Shown: positions 22,957 through 33,111, numbered from the stretch's first letter. The stretch: 64,000 bases of DNA from Chitinophagaceae bacterium LGM1 (GCA_018604165.1 CP075895.1:2041001-2105000); one strand, 5' to 3'. A program made the numbers and translations. Notes: generated by a model from the letters alone, not told the origin.

Positions 22957-25779
22957 TTACGATGCAGGATACAGCACGGCAACAAAATCATTCTTACCAT
23001 TAAAGAGCATATTGGCTGCTTCTTTTATGTCGTTTGGTGTCAGGCTATCTACCCATTTGTCGTAGTCAAACAGGTTTTTGCGCTGCTTGCCCCAAAACAT
23101 AATGGACTCCATCTTCTCGTTCCAGAAGCCGTTTTCTTTCATCTTATCTCGGCGTTGCTCATGCCATTGCATTTTTACCTTGTCAAGGTCTTTCGCATCG
23201 GGGCCGTTCTTCTTAATGTTTGCCACCACTTCTTTGGCAGTAGTCAGCAGTTTGTCAACATTCTCTGGTCCGCAAGGCAGGTACAGGCTTGCACTGTAAC
23301 GCTCGTAGGGGTATTGAGATACATTGGCACTATAACCACCCGTATAGATACCGCCCAACTTCTCGCGCAATTCTTCTATCACTTTTATGTTCAGTATCTC
23401 TGCCAGTGCATTCATCTTCAGGTTCAGGTCTTCAGAGTACTTTGTTTCGCCATTGTACATAGCCAGTATCAGGCTTTGCTTTTCTTCCCCGCGTTTGAAT
23501 TGGATATTGTGTACACCCGTTACAGGCCTCACACCATTGTCTTTGAAAGCAGGTGTTTTACCGCTTACAGGCAGGCTGGCTATGTAAGTTTCTAACAGTG
23601 GCTGCACGGCTGTCATCTGTACATTACCTGTTATAAAAAACTCCATACCGTCCACATTGCCAAGCTCTGTATCGTATATTTCCATTGCACGGTTCAGGTT
23701 GATGGCATCGTAGTATTCTGCCTTAGGTACTGCAATAGGTGCAAGGGGGTTTTTATTATACATCACACTATACAGCGTATCAATAAATGCAAATTGCGGA
23801 TTGGCAGACATGAATTGCAATTGTGTCTTTTGCTTATCTACAAATGCTTTAAAGAGGGCTTCGTCTTTGCGTGGCTGTGTCAGCTTCAGGTACATCAGTT
23901 GCAGCATGGCTTCAAAGTCTTTCACCGTACTGTTGCCTGTTACGCTGTTAGATATATCTCCGATGCTTCCACCTGCACGTATGCTTTTACCAGCCAGTGC
24001 TTTTTCAAGGTCTGTGGGAGAGAAGCTGCCATAGCCCATAGCACCTACTACCTGCGTAGCATATTGCACACTATATCTGTCTGCCACGCCATAGTTGCTC
24101 ATGCCACCTTTGCGCACACCACGCAATAGTATCTCATCACTCTTAAAGTCGGTAGGCTTGATGGTTACTTTCACACCATTGCTTAATACATAAGTTGTAG
24201 AACCAAATTCTTTATCCTCTTGTTTAGATACTACTTTGCCTGGCGTTGGTTTTTTATCCAGCAGGTTTTCAGCTACTACTTTTTCTTCCATAGCAGATAC
24301 TTTCTGCTCAAAGCCTTTCTTAGTCATAGCCAGCAGTTGGGCATCTGTTACCATTTGTCCTGCACCTTGTTGTGGCCCTGTTATCAGCGAAAAGGTATTC
24401 ATATTCGCCATCCAGCTTTTTACATCTGCGTTTAGCTCCCCAACGGTTATACCGGGCAATAATTGTTTGTAGTATTCGTATTCTTTCTCAATGCCTGGTA
24501 TGGGTTCGTCTTCCAGAAAATTGCGTACATACTCACCTACCAGCGAGCCACTCTCTGTAGTATTACGCTCGTTGTACAATTTCTCTACCATGCTCATCAT
24601 GCTTTTCTTCACCCTGTCCAGTTCGCTGATGGTAAAACCGTGTTCTTTAGCCCTTATTAATTCAGCCGTCAGCGCATTCATCGCTTTCTCAGGGCCATCA
24701 GTGCCGTACATAGCAAAGGCAGACAGGCTTTCGTAGCCACGTGCCCAACCATCATAACCCACAGCCGCATACGGGAAAGGCGGATTGCTGCTGCGCGACA
24801 GGTCGCTCAGGCGTAAATTCCACATTTGTGTTATCAGTGATTGTTTCAGGTTGTCGCGGTAGCCACCCAGCGTGCTTTCGTCCCCTTTCTTAACAGAGGG
24901 GAATATGATTTGCAATTGGAAATTGGTAGCTTCTTTATCCGTCAGCACCATCGCTTCTGATGTTGTACGTGCAGGTATAGCAAATTCTTCGCGCTTGCGT
25001 TCTTTGCTTGGGTTTTTCATACCCTCAAAGTGCTTCTTCAGGTACTTCATGGCAGTAGCCTCATCTATATCGCCTACTATAGCAACAGCCATCAGGTTGG
25101 GCCTGTACCATTCGCGATAGAAACGGCGTATCACATCGTACTTAAAGTTTTTGAGTATATCGTCTTTACCAATTGGCAAGCGGCTGGCGTATTTAGAGCC
25201 TGTCATCAGTTTGGGCAGGTATTTATCCAGCATACGCATATCTGCACCTTTACCCATACGGCTTTCTTCCAGCACCACACCACGCTCATCGTCTATGTCT
25301 TTATCCATCAACAGCGCGTTGTGAGCCCAGTCTTCTATTATCTGGAAACCTTTATCAAGGTTGCCCTCTTTATCGGTAGGTACGGGTAGTATATATACTG
25401 TTTCGTCGAAGCTGGTATAGGCGTTCAGGTCTGCACCAAACTCCACACCGATAGATTGCAGATAACTCACCAACTCATTCTTCGGAAAGTTTTTACTACC
25501 GTTGAAGTTCATGTGCTCCATGAAGTGCGCCAAACCCTGCTGGTCGTCATCTTCCAGTACAGAGCCTGCATTTACTACCAATCGTAGCTCCACTTTCTTC
25601 TCGGGCTTCGAGTTGGGACGTATGTAGTATGTCAGCCCGTTTGCAAATTTGCCTTTCGTCACCTTGGGGTCGAGTGGCAATTTTGCTTTCAGGTCTTGCG
25701 CTAGCGCATTAGATGCACACACGGCCAGTACGGCAACTGCCACCAACCGTTTTTTGAAAATGCTTAATATAGGTTGCAT
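22957..25779 (-). CDS. M16-family (pitrilysin-type) zinc peptidase, secreted
   Basis: 940 residues: signal peptide (MQPILSIFKKRL...NALAQ), then an N-terminal M16 domain with the inverted zinc motif HFMEH (His85, Glu88, His89) and the distal Glu expected in 'ERGVVLEESRMG', followed by a second, catalytically inactive M16 half. This is the two-domain 'clam shell' of about 900 residues. It should degrade peptides in the periplasm. It stands alone. The length and motif are normal. Confidence 0.94.
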   Translation of the reverse strand: MQPILSIFKKRLVAVAVLAVCASNALAQDLKAKLPLDPKVTKGKFANGLTYYIRPNSKPEKKVELRLVVNAGSVLEDDDQQGLAHFMEHMNFNGSKNFPKNELVSYLQSIGVEFGADLNAYTSFDETVYILPVPTDKEGNLDKGFQIIEDWAHNALLMDKDIDDERGVVLEESRMGKGADMRMLDKYLPKLMTGSKYASRLPIGKDDILKNFKYDVIRRFYREWYRPNLMAVAIVGDIDEATAMKYLKKHFEGMKNPSKERKREEFAIPARTTSEAMVLTDKEATNFQLQIIFPSVKKGDESTLGGYRDNLKQSLITQMWNLRLSDLSRSSNPPFPYAAVGYDGWARGYESLSAFAMYGTDGPEKAMNALTAELIRAKEHGFTISELDRVKKSMMSMVEKLYNERNTTESGSLVGEYVRNFLEDEPIPGIEKEYEYYKQLLPGITVGELNADVKSWMANMNTFSLITGPQQGAGQMVTDAQLLAMTKKGFEQKVSAMEEKVVAENLLDKKPTPGKVVSKQEDKEFGSTTYVLSNGVKVTIKPTDFKSDEILLRGVRKGGMSNYGVADRYSVQYATQVVGAMGYGSFSPTDLEKALAGKSIRAGGSIGDISNSVTGNSTVKDFEAMLQLMYLKLTQPRKDEALFKAFVDKQKTQLQFMSANPQFAFIDTLYSVMYNKNPLAPIAVPKAEYYDAINLNRAMEIYDTELGNVDGMEFFITGNVQMTAVQPLLETYIASLPVSGKTPAFKDNGVRPVTGVHNIQFKRGEEKQSLILAMYNGETKYSEDLNLKMNALAEILNIKVIEELREKLGGIYTGGYSANVSQYPYERYSASLYLPCGPENVDKLLTTAKEVVANIKKNGPDAKDLDKVKMQWHEQRRDKMKENGFWNEKMESIMFWGKQRKNLFDYDKWVDSLTPNDIKEAANMLFNGKNDFVAVLYPAS

Positions 25780-25960
25780 AGTTGTTGATTAAGGCAACAA
25801 AAGAAATAAAATATAACGTCAATGTCTAATGAATACGGGAATTTAATTGCTAAAAAAATGTTATACCTTATAGCCACAAATCGTAATAACTTAACCACAT
25901 CATTTTCGGCAAGATGGGTAATCGCTTATCTTCGCCACACCAAACTATATTATTAACAGC

Positions 25961-27349
25961 ATGGCACTTATCAAATCAATATCGGGCATCAGAGGTACAA
26001 TAGGCGGGAAACCGGGCAATGGCTTATCACCAATAGACGTGGTAAAATACACTACCGCATACGCTGCATGGATTAAGGAACAAAACAAAGGAAAGAAAGT
26101 AATAATTGGCAGGGACGGGCGCATATCTGGAGAGATGGTGCGCAACCTTGTTGCAGCTACCTTGCAAGGCTGTGGATTGGACGTAGTGGATTTGGGACTA
26201 AGCACCACCCCAACCGTAGAGATGGCAGTGAAGATAGAAGCAGCAGCAGGCGGTATAATACTAACCGCCAGCCACAACCCCAAAGAATGGAATGCCCTGA
26301 AACTACTTAACAACGATGGCGAATTTCTGAGTGCAGAAGCAGGACAATGGATATTGGACTTTGTAGCTAATACAGAACCCGATTATGCAGATGTAAACCA
26401 TCTTGGCAGTCTGCAACACGACGACACCTACATACAAAAACATATAGACACCGTATTGGCACACCCGTTGGTAGATGTAGAAGCCATCAGGGCGAAGAAC
26501 TTTAGTGTAGTGGTTGACCCTGTAAACTCTACCGGCTCGCTATCTGTACCACAACTGCTGCGTGCATTGGGTGTAGAAAATATTACAATCATAAATGAAG
26601 AAGTAACAGGGCGTTTTGCACACAACCCCGAACCACTACCCGAAAACCTGACAGAGCTTTGTAATACAGTAGCGAAGAAAAACGCACACCTCGGCATAGC
26701 TGTTGACCCCGATGTTGACCGACTGTGTTTTGTATGTGATGATGGCAGCCTGTTTGGTGAAGAATACACTCTCGTAGCTATTGCAGACTATATATTGAGC
26801 CATAAGAAAGGCAATACAGTATCTAACCTGTCATCTACCCGCGCTTTAAGGGATGTTACCGAAAAACACGGTGGGCAATACTACCCAAGTGCTGTTGGCG
26901 AGGTGAATGTGGTGAAGAAGATGAAAGAAGTAAATGCCGTGATAGGTGGGGAAGGCAATGGTGGGGTAATAGTACCCGAACTGCACTACGGGCGAGATGC
27001 GTTGATAGGCATAGCCCTGTTTCTGACACACCTCGCAAAATTCGGCAAGAGCATCAAGACACTACGCGGTACATACCCCGATTACTTTATCTCTAAAAAC
27101 AAAATAGAACTGAATGATGGTGTGGATGTAAAACACATCTTCGGGCAGATAAAAGAAAAATACAGCAAGCAACCCATTAATATCGAAGATGGCTTGCGCA
27201 TAGATTTTGACAGCGACTGGGTGCACCTGCGTACATCCAACACAGAACCCATCATACGCATCTATGCCGAAAGCACAAACGAAACAACTGCCAACAATGT
27301 TGCTAAACGCATTATGGCAGATATTGGTGAAATGATGTTTGCTAAATAA
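25961..27349 (+). CDS. glmM: Phosphoglucosamine mutase / phosphohexomutase
   Basis: 462 residues. Phosphoserine loop TASHNP with Ser104, metal loop DPDVDR (about 245-250), sugar loop 'GGEGNGGVI', and phosphate-binding loop 'RTSNTEPIIRIYAES'. The closest group in Bacteroidota is GlmM (glucosamine-6-P to glucosamine-1-P for peptidoglycan), although phosphomannomutase/phosphoglucomutase specificity cannot be excluded by eye because of the 'GEGNGG' form. A TATCTTCG element (25927-25934) lies upstream. Next gene starts 65 bases downstream. Confidence 0.85.
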   Translation: MALIKSISGIRGTIGGKPGNGLSPIDVVKYTTAYAAWIKEQNKGKKVIIGRDGRISGEMVRNLVAATLQGCGLDVVDLGLSTTPTVEMAVKIEAAAGGIILTASHNPKEWNALKLLNNDGEFLSAEAGQWILDFVANTEPDYADVNHLGSLQHDDTYIQKHIDTVLAHPLVDVEAIRAKNFSVVVDPVNSTGSLSVPQLLRALGVENITIINEEVTGRFAHNPEPLPENLTELCNTVAKKNAHLGIAVDPDVDRLCFVCDDGSLFGEEYTLVAIADYILSHKKGNTVSNLSSTRALRDVTEKHGGQYYPSAVGEVNVVKKMKEVNAVIGGEGNGGVIVPELHYGRDALIGIALFLTHLAKFGKSIKTLRGTYPDYFISKNKIELNDGVDVKHIFGQIKEKYSKQPINIEDGLRIDFDSDWVHLRTSNTEPIIRIYAESTNETTANNVAKRIMADIGEMMFAK

Positions 27350-27414
27350 GAGCTAACGAGTAACAAGCATACAGAAGTCAGGGCATGGTGTCCTGACTTT
27401 CTTAATACAAACAG

Positions 27415-28926
27415 TTGACAAACAATAACACATACGATGTAGTGATAGCAGGTGGCGGGCTGGGCGGTATGCTCTGCGCAGTGATACTTGCCAAAGAGGG
27501 TATGAAAGTATGTGTACTGGAGCGTGATAAACAGATAGGTGGCTGCCTGCAAACTTTCTCTTTCAACAAAAAAGTATTTGACAGTTGTGTACACTACATA
27601 GGCGGGCTTGGTGAGGGGCATACCCTACATACCATACTGCAATATGCAGGTGTGATGGACAAGCTATTGCTGAAGGCTTATGATGCTAATGCATTTGACA
27701 AAATAGCTTTTGGCGATGAAGAGGTGATGTACCCCCACGCACAGGGGCTTGACAATTTTGTAGAGCAATTGCTACCCTATTTCCCCGAAGAAAAAGATGC
27801 ACTGCAAAAATACATTAAAACCGTTACAACTGTCAGCGACCATTTTCCACTATACAGATTAAGAACTGGCAGTGCCGATGAAAAAGCAGCCGTGAGCAGC
27901 TGGGGCGTTACCCAAACCCTGCAAGACATTACAAGCAATACCAAACTGCAAAATGTATTGGCAGGCAACAACCTGCTATATGCAGGCGTGGCAGAGCGTA
28001 CACCATTCTATCTACATGCATTGGTAACAGAAAGCTATATACACAGCAGCCATAAAGTAATGCCGGGCAGCAGCCAGCTATCTAAATACCTGTGGCAAAC
28101 ATTGCAACAACATAGTGGTGAGATACACCGCAATGCGGAAGTAGTAAAGCTGGCAGAAGAAAACGGCAGCATCACCTATGCCGAAACCGCAGACGGGCAA
28201 CGCTACTACGGTAAGCAGTTTATAGCCAATGTAGCCCCCGAAGTATTGCTCGATTGGGTGGATAGCCCGCTATTTCGTACCGCATACCGTAAGCGTATAA
28301 AGGGATTAGAACAAACCATATCTACCTTTATGCTGAATGTAGTGCTGCAACCCCGCGCTGTACCCATGCGCCATCACAACATCTACTGGCACGCTAACCA
28401 AAACGTATGGGATGCTGTACAATACCAAACAGGACAATGGCCTGCCAACTATGCGGCTTTCTTTACAGAAGATGCACAGAACGCGGGCTATGCCGAAAGC
28501 ATATCCATCCTTAGCTATATGCATTATAGTGAGGTAGCACCTTTTGAACACATCATCAACCGTACAGGGCATGAGCAAGACAGAGGTGATGCGTACGCGG
28601 CTTTTAAAGAAATACGTGCAGAATTGTTGCTCGATAAACTATACCAACGCATACCCGAAATGAAAGGCAACATCGTAGCACAAAGCACCGCCACACCCCT
28701 CACCTACCGCGACTACACAGCCACGCCCAAAGGCAGCCTCTATGGCATCCTCAAAGACATCAACAAACTTGCTGAAACAAGTATAGCCGCCCGCACCAAA
28801 ATACCCAACCTGCTACTGACAGGGCAAAACGTAAACCTGCATGGCGTACTCGGCGTAAGCATTACTGCATTAGCAACCTGTGCCGAGTTGGTGGGGATGG
28901 AGTATTTGTTGGGGAAAATAAAGTAG
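27415..28926 (+). CDS. FAD-dependent phytoene desaturase/retinol saturase-like oxidoreductase
   Basis: 503 residues. Dinucleotide fold at the extreme N-terminus (DVVIAGGGLGGMLCAVILAKEG) and a C-terminal FAD motif ('LLLTGQNVNLHGVLGVSITALAT'). It resembles CrtI/CrtN and all-trans-retinol 13,14-reductase-like proteins; in Bacteroidota these take part in carotenoid, flexirubin or lipid saturation chemistry, so the substrate is open. The start must be the TTG at 27415: an in-frame stop lies at 27403 and no ATG or GTG occurs before the GxGxxG motif. No carotenoid genes are adjacent. Confidence 0.85.
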   Translation: MTNNNTYDVVIAGGGLGGMLCAVILAKEGMKVCVLERDKQIGGCLQTFSFNKKVFDSCVHYIGGLGEGHTLHTILQYAGVMDKLLLKAYDANAFDKIAFGDEEVMYPHAQGLDNFVEQLLPYFPEEKDALQKYIKTVTTVSDHFPLYRLRTGSADEKAAVSSWGVTQTLQDITSNTKLQNVLAGNNLLYAGVAERTPFYLHALVTESYIHSSHKVMPGSSQLSKYLWQTLQQHSGEIHRNAEVVKLAEENGSITYAETADGQRYYGKQFIANVAPEVLLDWVDSPLFRTAYRKRIKGLEQTISTFMLNVVLQPRAVPMRHHNIYWHANQNVWDAVQYQTGQWPANYAAFFTEDAQNAGYAESISILSYMHYSEVAPFEHIINRTGHEQDRGDAYAAFKEIRAELLLDKLYQRIPEMKGNIVAQSTATPLTYRDYTATPKGSLYGILKDINKLAETSIAARTKIPNLLLTGQNVNLHGVLGVSITALATCAELVGMEYLLGKIK

Positions 28927-28953
28927 ATTAGAAATCTAAACAATTCTTCGATT

Positions 28954-29550
28954 ATGACTGATTATGATTATTTAATCAAACAATTAAATCTGTTGATTGG
29001 TTTTTTGGACGTTTCAGATGAGGATGTGTATATGAAAATAAAGCATCATGACAGATTTAACTTAGGACTTACAATAGAACAACTATATGAAACAAACTAT
29101 AATAATTACTCAAATCATATATGCACTTCAGCATTACTCTTAGGATTTGCACATTTCGAAGATTTCATAACAAAATGCATTATAAAAATATTGACAATTT
29201 CACCTGAAAAAAACAAGCACAAAATTTCTTATAAAGAAATCAATTCTGAAAAAGAGAATCTTATTAATTATTTAGCATGTGAACGCACAAGAGGTATGAC
29301 TTTTGTTGATAAAATAAAACTTATTGAGAACGAGTACTCTCAATTAGATAAACAGCTCATTATTGATGTTAGATTAGTAAATGACATAAGAAATTGCTTA
29401 ATGCACAATAATGGAATTGCTGATGAAAGAATTAGTTCAATATTTATTAAAGGCGAGAAAATTATCTTGTCTTCTGGTGATGTAAATAACTACGGACTAA
29501 AAGCCAGAAATTTTGCAACTCAACTTTGGGCTAAAATATCAAACTATTAG
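28954..29550 (+). CDS. Orphan HEPN-domain protein
   Basis: 198 residues, mostly helical, with Arg146-x4-His151 (DIRNCLMHNNG), the R-x4-6-H active-site pair of HEPN ribonucleases, preceded by 'FEDFITKCIIKIL'. This is the MAE_28990/RiboL-PSP style of HEPN. Such proteins are toxins or RNA-cutting effectors in conflict systems, but no antitoxin (MNT or other) gene adjoins it. It is conspicuously AT-rich relative to both neighbours and ends 70 bases before a large dispersed repeat, which suggests recent gain. Whether the domain is active is inference from the motif only. Confidence 0.7.
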   Translation: MTDYDYLIKQLNLLIGFLDVSDEDVYMKIKHHDRFNLGLTIEQLYETNYNNYSNHICTSALLLGFAHFEDFITKCIIKILTISPEKNKHKISYKEINSEKENLINYLACERTRGMTFVDKIKLIENEYSQLDKQLIIDVRLVNDIRNCLMHNNGIADERISSIFIKGEKIILSSGDVNNYGLKARNFATQLWAKISNY

Positions 29551-29623
29551 TTACTTGCTCCACATTTCCTATTACTATAAATGGAGCAGTGTAGCAAAAA
29601 AACACGAGCAAATAGTAATCCAT

Positions 29624-29827
29624 AGCTTGGCAGCACAGTAGTAACGAAGCGTAATAGATAGCCACCATAGACCTTTCTGTCATTGGTCTATGGCAGCTTT
29701 TCTTTGTTTCTTTCTTTTGCTGCCAAAAGAAAGAAAGGAAGCGCAGGCAAGAGCGTGGGAAAAGGCTCATGTAGAGCAAACCACTCATTTCGTGAGATTG
29801 CTTCACTATCGTTCGCAATGACGCGAG
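29624..29827 (-). repeat. About 200-bp hairpin repeat, copy 2 (inverted to copy 1)
   Basis: Near-identical reverse complement of 17533-17730, including both hairpins (13-bp and 9-bp stems) and the terminal TTCGTGAGATTG...AATGACGCG unit (29791-29827). The two copies are 12 kb apart. Confidence 0.75.
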
Positions 29828-29837
29828 TATACAAACA

Positions 29838-29866
29838 AAAAAGCGGCAGCCATCGCACCGCTTTTT
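29838..29866 (-). terminator. Terminator of the deoxyhypusine-synthase-like gene
   Basis: Stem AAAAAGCGG / CCGCTTTTT, downstream of the stop on the minus strand. Confidence 0.75.
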
Positions 29867-29895
29867 GAATTTTGATTTTTTACTTTTGAATTAAC

Positions 29896-30870
29896 TTACC
29901 ACCCCAACAGATACGCGAATATCAATGGAGCAACGATAGTAGCATCGCTTTCTACAATGTATTTTGGTGTGTTGATATCCAACTTGCCCCAAGTGATTTT
30001 TTCATTGGGTACTGCACCGCTGTAAGAACCGTAAGACGTTGTGCTATCGCTTATCTGACAGAAGTAACTCCAGAAAGGCACATCGTGCCATTCAAGGTCT
30101 TGGTACATCATAGGCACTACACATATCGGGAAGTCGCCTGCTATACCACCACCTATCTGAAAGAAGCCAACACCTTTACCACTGCTGTTGGCACGATACC
30201 ATTCGCTCAGCCATACCATGTATTCAATACCACTCTTCATGGTACTTGCTTTCAATTCACCTTTTATGCAGTACGATGCAAAAATGTTGCCCATCGTGCT
30301 GTCTTCCCATCCCGGTACTATTATCGGCAGGTTCTTTTCGGCAGCGGCAATCATCCAGCTATTTTTGGGGTCTATCTCGTAATCAGGTTTCATCACCTCG
30401 CTCAGCAGTAGTTTGTACATATACTCGTGCGGAAAGTAACGCTCACCTTTATCCTCAGCATCTTTCCATATTTTATGTATATGCCTCTGTATGCGGCGGA
30501 ATGCCTCTTCTTCGGGTATGCAAGTATCCGTTACGCGGTTGAAACCACCTTCCAGCAGTTCCCACTCGTCTTGCGGGCTCAGGTCGCGGTAGTTGGGTAC
30601 ACGCTTGTAGTGTGTATGTGCCACCAAGTTCATGATGTCTTCTTCAAGGTTTGCACCTGTACAGCTAATGATGGCTACTTTATCCTGACGTATCATTTCT
30701 GCCAGCGATATGCCCAACTCTGCGGTACTCATAGCACCTGCCAGCGATACCAGCATTTTACCACCTTCCAGCAAATGTGTTTCGTAACCTTTAGCGGCAT
30801 CTACCAATGCAGCGGCGTTGAAGTGGCGATAGTGGTGTTGTATAAACTGAGAAACAGGACCCTTTACCAT
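29896..30870 (-). CDS. Deoxyhypusine synthase-like protein
   Basis: 324 residues. Carries the DHS-family core: 'GGKMLVSLAGAMSTAELG', 'DKVAIISCTGANLEEDI', 'LPIIVPGWEDSTMGN', and the lysine that forms the covalent intermediate in 'AVPNEKITWGKLD' (Lys296). In eukaryotes the enzyme transfers aminobutyl from spermidine to eIF5A; bacteria have no eIF5A, so bacterial members are thought to act in homospermidine or polyamine metabolism. The exact reaction here is unknown. A TATCTTTG -7 element (30952-30959) sits 80 bases upstream. Monocistronic. Confidence 0.88.
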   Translation of the reverse strand: MVKGPVSQFIQHHYRHFNAAALVDAAKGYETHLLEGGKMLVSLAGAMSTAELGISLAEMIRQDKVAIISCTGANLEEDIMNLVAHTHYKRVPNYRDLSPQDEWELLEGGFNRVTDTCIPEEEAFRRIQRHIHKIWKDAEDKGERYFPHEYMYKLLLSEVMKPDYEIDPKNSWMIAAAEKNLPIIVPGWEDSTMGNIFASYCIKGELKASTMKSGIEYMVWLSEWYRANSSGKGVGFFQIGGGIAGDFPICVVPMMYQDLEWHDVPFWSYFCQISDSTTSYGSYSGAVPNEKITWGKLDINTPKYIVESDATIVAPLIFAYLLGW

Positions 30871-31025
30871 GATTTGCTATGATTTTAAATGATAACTATG
30901 ATTGCAATAATTGTTGCGATACTGACATTGAATAGCCAGCTTTTCGGAGCGCAAAGATAATTGATTAATAGAAACTACATTGCTACCCCTACCCTATATG
31001 ATGGTTAAAATAACATGAATAAAAA

Positions 31026-31049
31026 AGCAGACAGCCTAAACTGCCTGCT
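31026..31049 (-). terminator. Terminator of the citrate synthase gene
   Basis: Stem AGCAGACAG / CTGCCTGCT with a CCTAAA loop; on the minus strand it is followed by six T. Confidence 0.8.
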
Positions 31050-31087
31050 CATTACTTATTACTTTATACTTACGACTTACTACTAAA

Positions 31088-32407
31088 CTAAGCCGTTGCC
31101 TGGCTCTTTGCTATAAATTTCTTCACCCACTCTGTAGTCATAGATTTCGGACGTTCTATCGGGAAGCCCAAAGCCCTGTCCCAGCAGAGGCTTGCCAGTA
31201 CACCCAGTGCACGGCTCACGCCAAACAATACAGTGTAGAAATCTTCTTCCACCAAGCCATAGTGTTTCAGCAATGCACCAGAGTGTGCATCTACGTTAGG
31301 CCATGGGTTTTTGATTTTGCCTGTGCTCTCCAGTATCGGTGGTGCTACTTCATACACATTCCATACTGTTTTTACAGTTGGGTCGTCAGGACAATGTGTT
31401 TTTGCAAACTCCATTTGTGCTGTAAAGCGCGGGTCAGTTTTACGCAATACAGCGTGTCCGTATCCTGGTACTACTTTACCTGCTGTCAATGTATCTTTTA
31501 TATACTGTGCTATCTGCTCTTTAGTAGGCTCTAATGTGCCAAGGTTCTCCTGAAGCTCCTCTATCCAACGGATAACTTCCTGATTTGCCAAACCATGCAG
31601 CGGACCAGCAAGCCCTGTCATACCTGCACAGAAAGACAAGTAAGGGTCGCTGAGTGCAGAGCCTACAAGGTGTGTTGCATGTGCAGATACGTTACCACCT
31701 TCGTGGTCGGCATGTATTGTCAGATACAAGCGCATCAGTTCTTTAAAGCTCTCGTTATCGTAGCCCAGCATATGTGCAAAGTTGGCACTCCAATCGAGCA
31801 TACCATCAGGCTGTATATGTTCGCCGTTTTTGTATTTGCGGCGGTAGATGTAAGCTGCAATACGTGGCAGGCGTGCTATCAGCGTCATGGTATCTTCGTA
31901 CACATAATCCCAATATTCTTTTTTGCTGATGCCCTCTTCGTATGCTTTTGCAAATTTAGACTCTGTTTGCAGTGCAAGTACAGCTATGCAAAACTGTGTC
32001 ATAGGGTGTGTGGCAACAGGTAGTGCTTCGATAGAAGCAAATACGTGGTTGGGTACGTGCGAACGGCGCGCCCATGTAGCAGAGATGTGTTCTGTATTCT
32101 CCAATGTTGGCACTTCGCCAGTCAGCATAAGGTAAAATAAACCTTCTGGTAATGGTTCGCTACCACCTTCCGCATGTGGCAATTTCTCTCTCAATTCAGG
32201 AATAGAATAACCACGAAAACGGATACCCTCGTTTGAATCGAGCAAAGATGTTTCGGTAATAAGGCCGGGAATACCACGCATACCCTGATAGGCCTGCGCT
32301 ATTGTTACCTTATCCAGTTCCATTTCACCATGCTCTGCAATGATGCTCTTGATTTCTTTCGCTTGTTCGTCAGCTACTGCTTTGAACTTATCTTTTACGT
32401 AACCCAT
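31088..32407 (-). CDS. gltA: Citrate synthase
   Basis: 439 residues. Conserved catalytic regions: His in 'HADHEGGNVSAHATHLVGSA', His in 'VPGYGHAVLRKTDPR', and Asp in 'NVDAHSGALL', corresponding to the two histidines and aspartate of the active site, plus the Arg of 'LFGVSRALGVLAS'. The N-terminal extension with 'GIPGLITETSLLDSNEGIRFRGYSI' resembles the eukaryote-like type I citrate synthase. It condenses acetyl-CoA and oxaloacetate, opening the TCA cycle. A TACCTTTG element (complement of 32450-32457) is 43 bases upstream of the ATG. No other TCA genes adjacent. Confidence 0.95.
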   Translation of the reverse strand: MGYVKDKFKAVADEQAKEIKSIIAEHGEMELDKVTIAQAYQGMRGIPGLITETSLLDSNEGIRFRGYSIPELREKLPHAEGGSEPLPEGLFYLMLTGEVPTLENTEHISATWARRSHVPNHVFASIEALPVATHPMTQFCIAVLALQTESKFAKAYEEGISKKEYWDYVYEDTMTLIARLPRIAAYIYRRKYKNGEHIQPDGMLDWSANFAHMLGYDNESFKELMRLYLTIHADHEGGNVSAHATHLVGSALSDPYLSFCAGMTGLAGPLHGLANQEVIRWIEELQENLGTLEPTKEQIAQYIKDTLTAGKVVPGYGHAVLRKTDPRFTAQMEFAKTHCPDDPTVKTVWNVYEVAPPILESTGKIKNPWPNVDAHSGALLKHYGLVEEDFYTVLFGVSRALGVLASLCWDRALGFPIERPKSMTTEWVKKFIAKSQATA

Positions 32408-32583
32408 ATTTTCTATTAAAAGCTGTATATGCCTTTTTTTAACGCACCCAAAGGTAAGGAAAGCAGGCTATTTTTTCTGGCACGAATCAATAATTTATTA
32501 CATACCCGTCTGCAAACCCATTTTATAACATTGAAACACAACGAATGTTGAGGGAATTAATGTTTTGTTATAAGACTATTACC

Positions 32584-33078
32584 CTACTTAACTATACCTG
32601 CATTGCAGTTAGCTCCGTACAAAGCTCTTCCAGCTTCTTTAGCAAAGTTTTTATGTTTACTGAAAATATCCCAAAACCATAATCTTTGCATTATTTCTAT
32701 TGTTAACTTCTTGATGGTTGTAGCCTGTGGGCTGATTTCAGCGTACTGAAAAGAATATACATCCGGATACCCAACAGGGAATTGACCTAAAGTAAAAACA
32801 CTGAGGACAAAGCCTTGTCCACAAGCCCTTCGTACAGTATCCAATGGATATAGTTTTATCTTGGTAAGTGTTGTACTGTCGTTACTAATGTTATATATGT
32901 TAGAATACTTGAAGATGTTAAATTCTTTAGATAACTCAGCGTTAATTACATAAACTGTAGTAGTTGGTTGTTTCAATGGTGTTTTCCTGTATTCTTTAGG
33001 AAAAATCCTATAAGAATGACATGAAGTCAATGAAGTAACAATCAAAACCAAAATAGGATTTAGTAATATACGTTTCAT
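32584..33078 (-). CDS. Hypothetical lipoprotein
   Basis: 164 residues from the ATG at 33078 (MKRILLNPILVLIVTSLTSC); an ATG 33 bases further upstream lacks a good signal sequence. A lipobox (LTSC) precedes Cys20, so it should be lipid-anchored in the envelope. Cys near 98 and 158 might pair. No family recognised. It lies 33 bases from the recF stop on the same strand and could be cotranscribed, although it has no link to DNA repair. Confidence 0.6.
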   Translation of the reverse strand: MKRILLNPILVLIVTSLTSCHSYRIFPKEYRKTPLKQPTTTVYVINAELSKEFNIFKYSNIYNISNDSTTLTKIKLYPLDTVRRACGQGFVLSVFTLGQFPVGYPDVYSFQYAEISPQATTIKKLTIEIMQRLWFWDIFSKHKNFAKEAGRALYGANCNAGIVK

Positions 33079-33111
33079 GAGGACTAAAGTTATGAAGTTT
33101 ACCCAATACAA

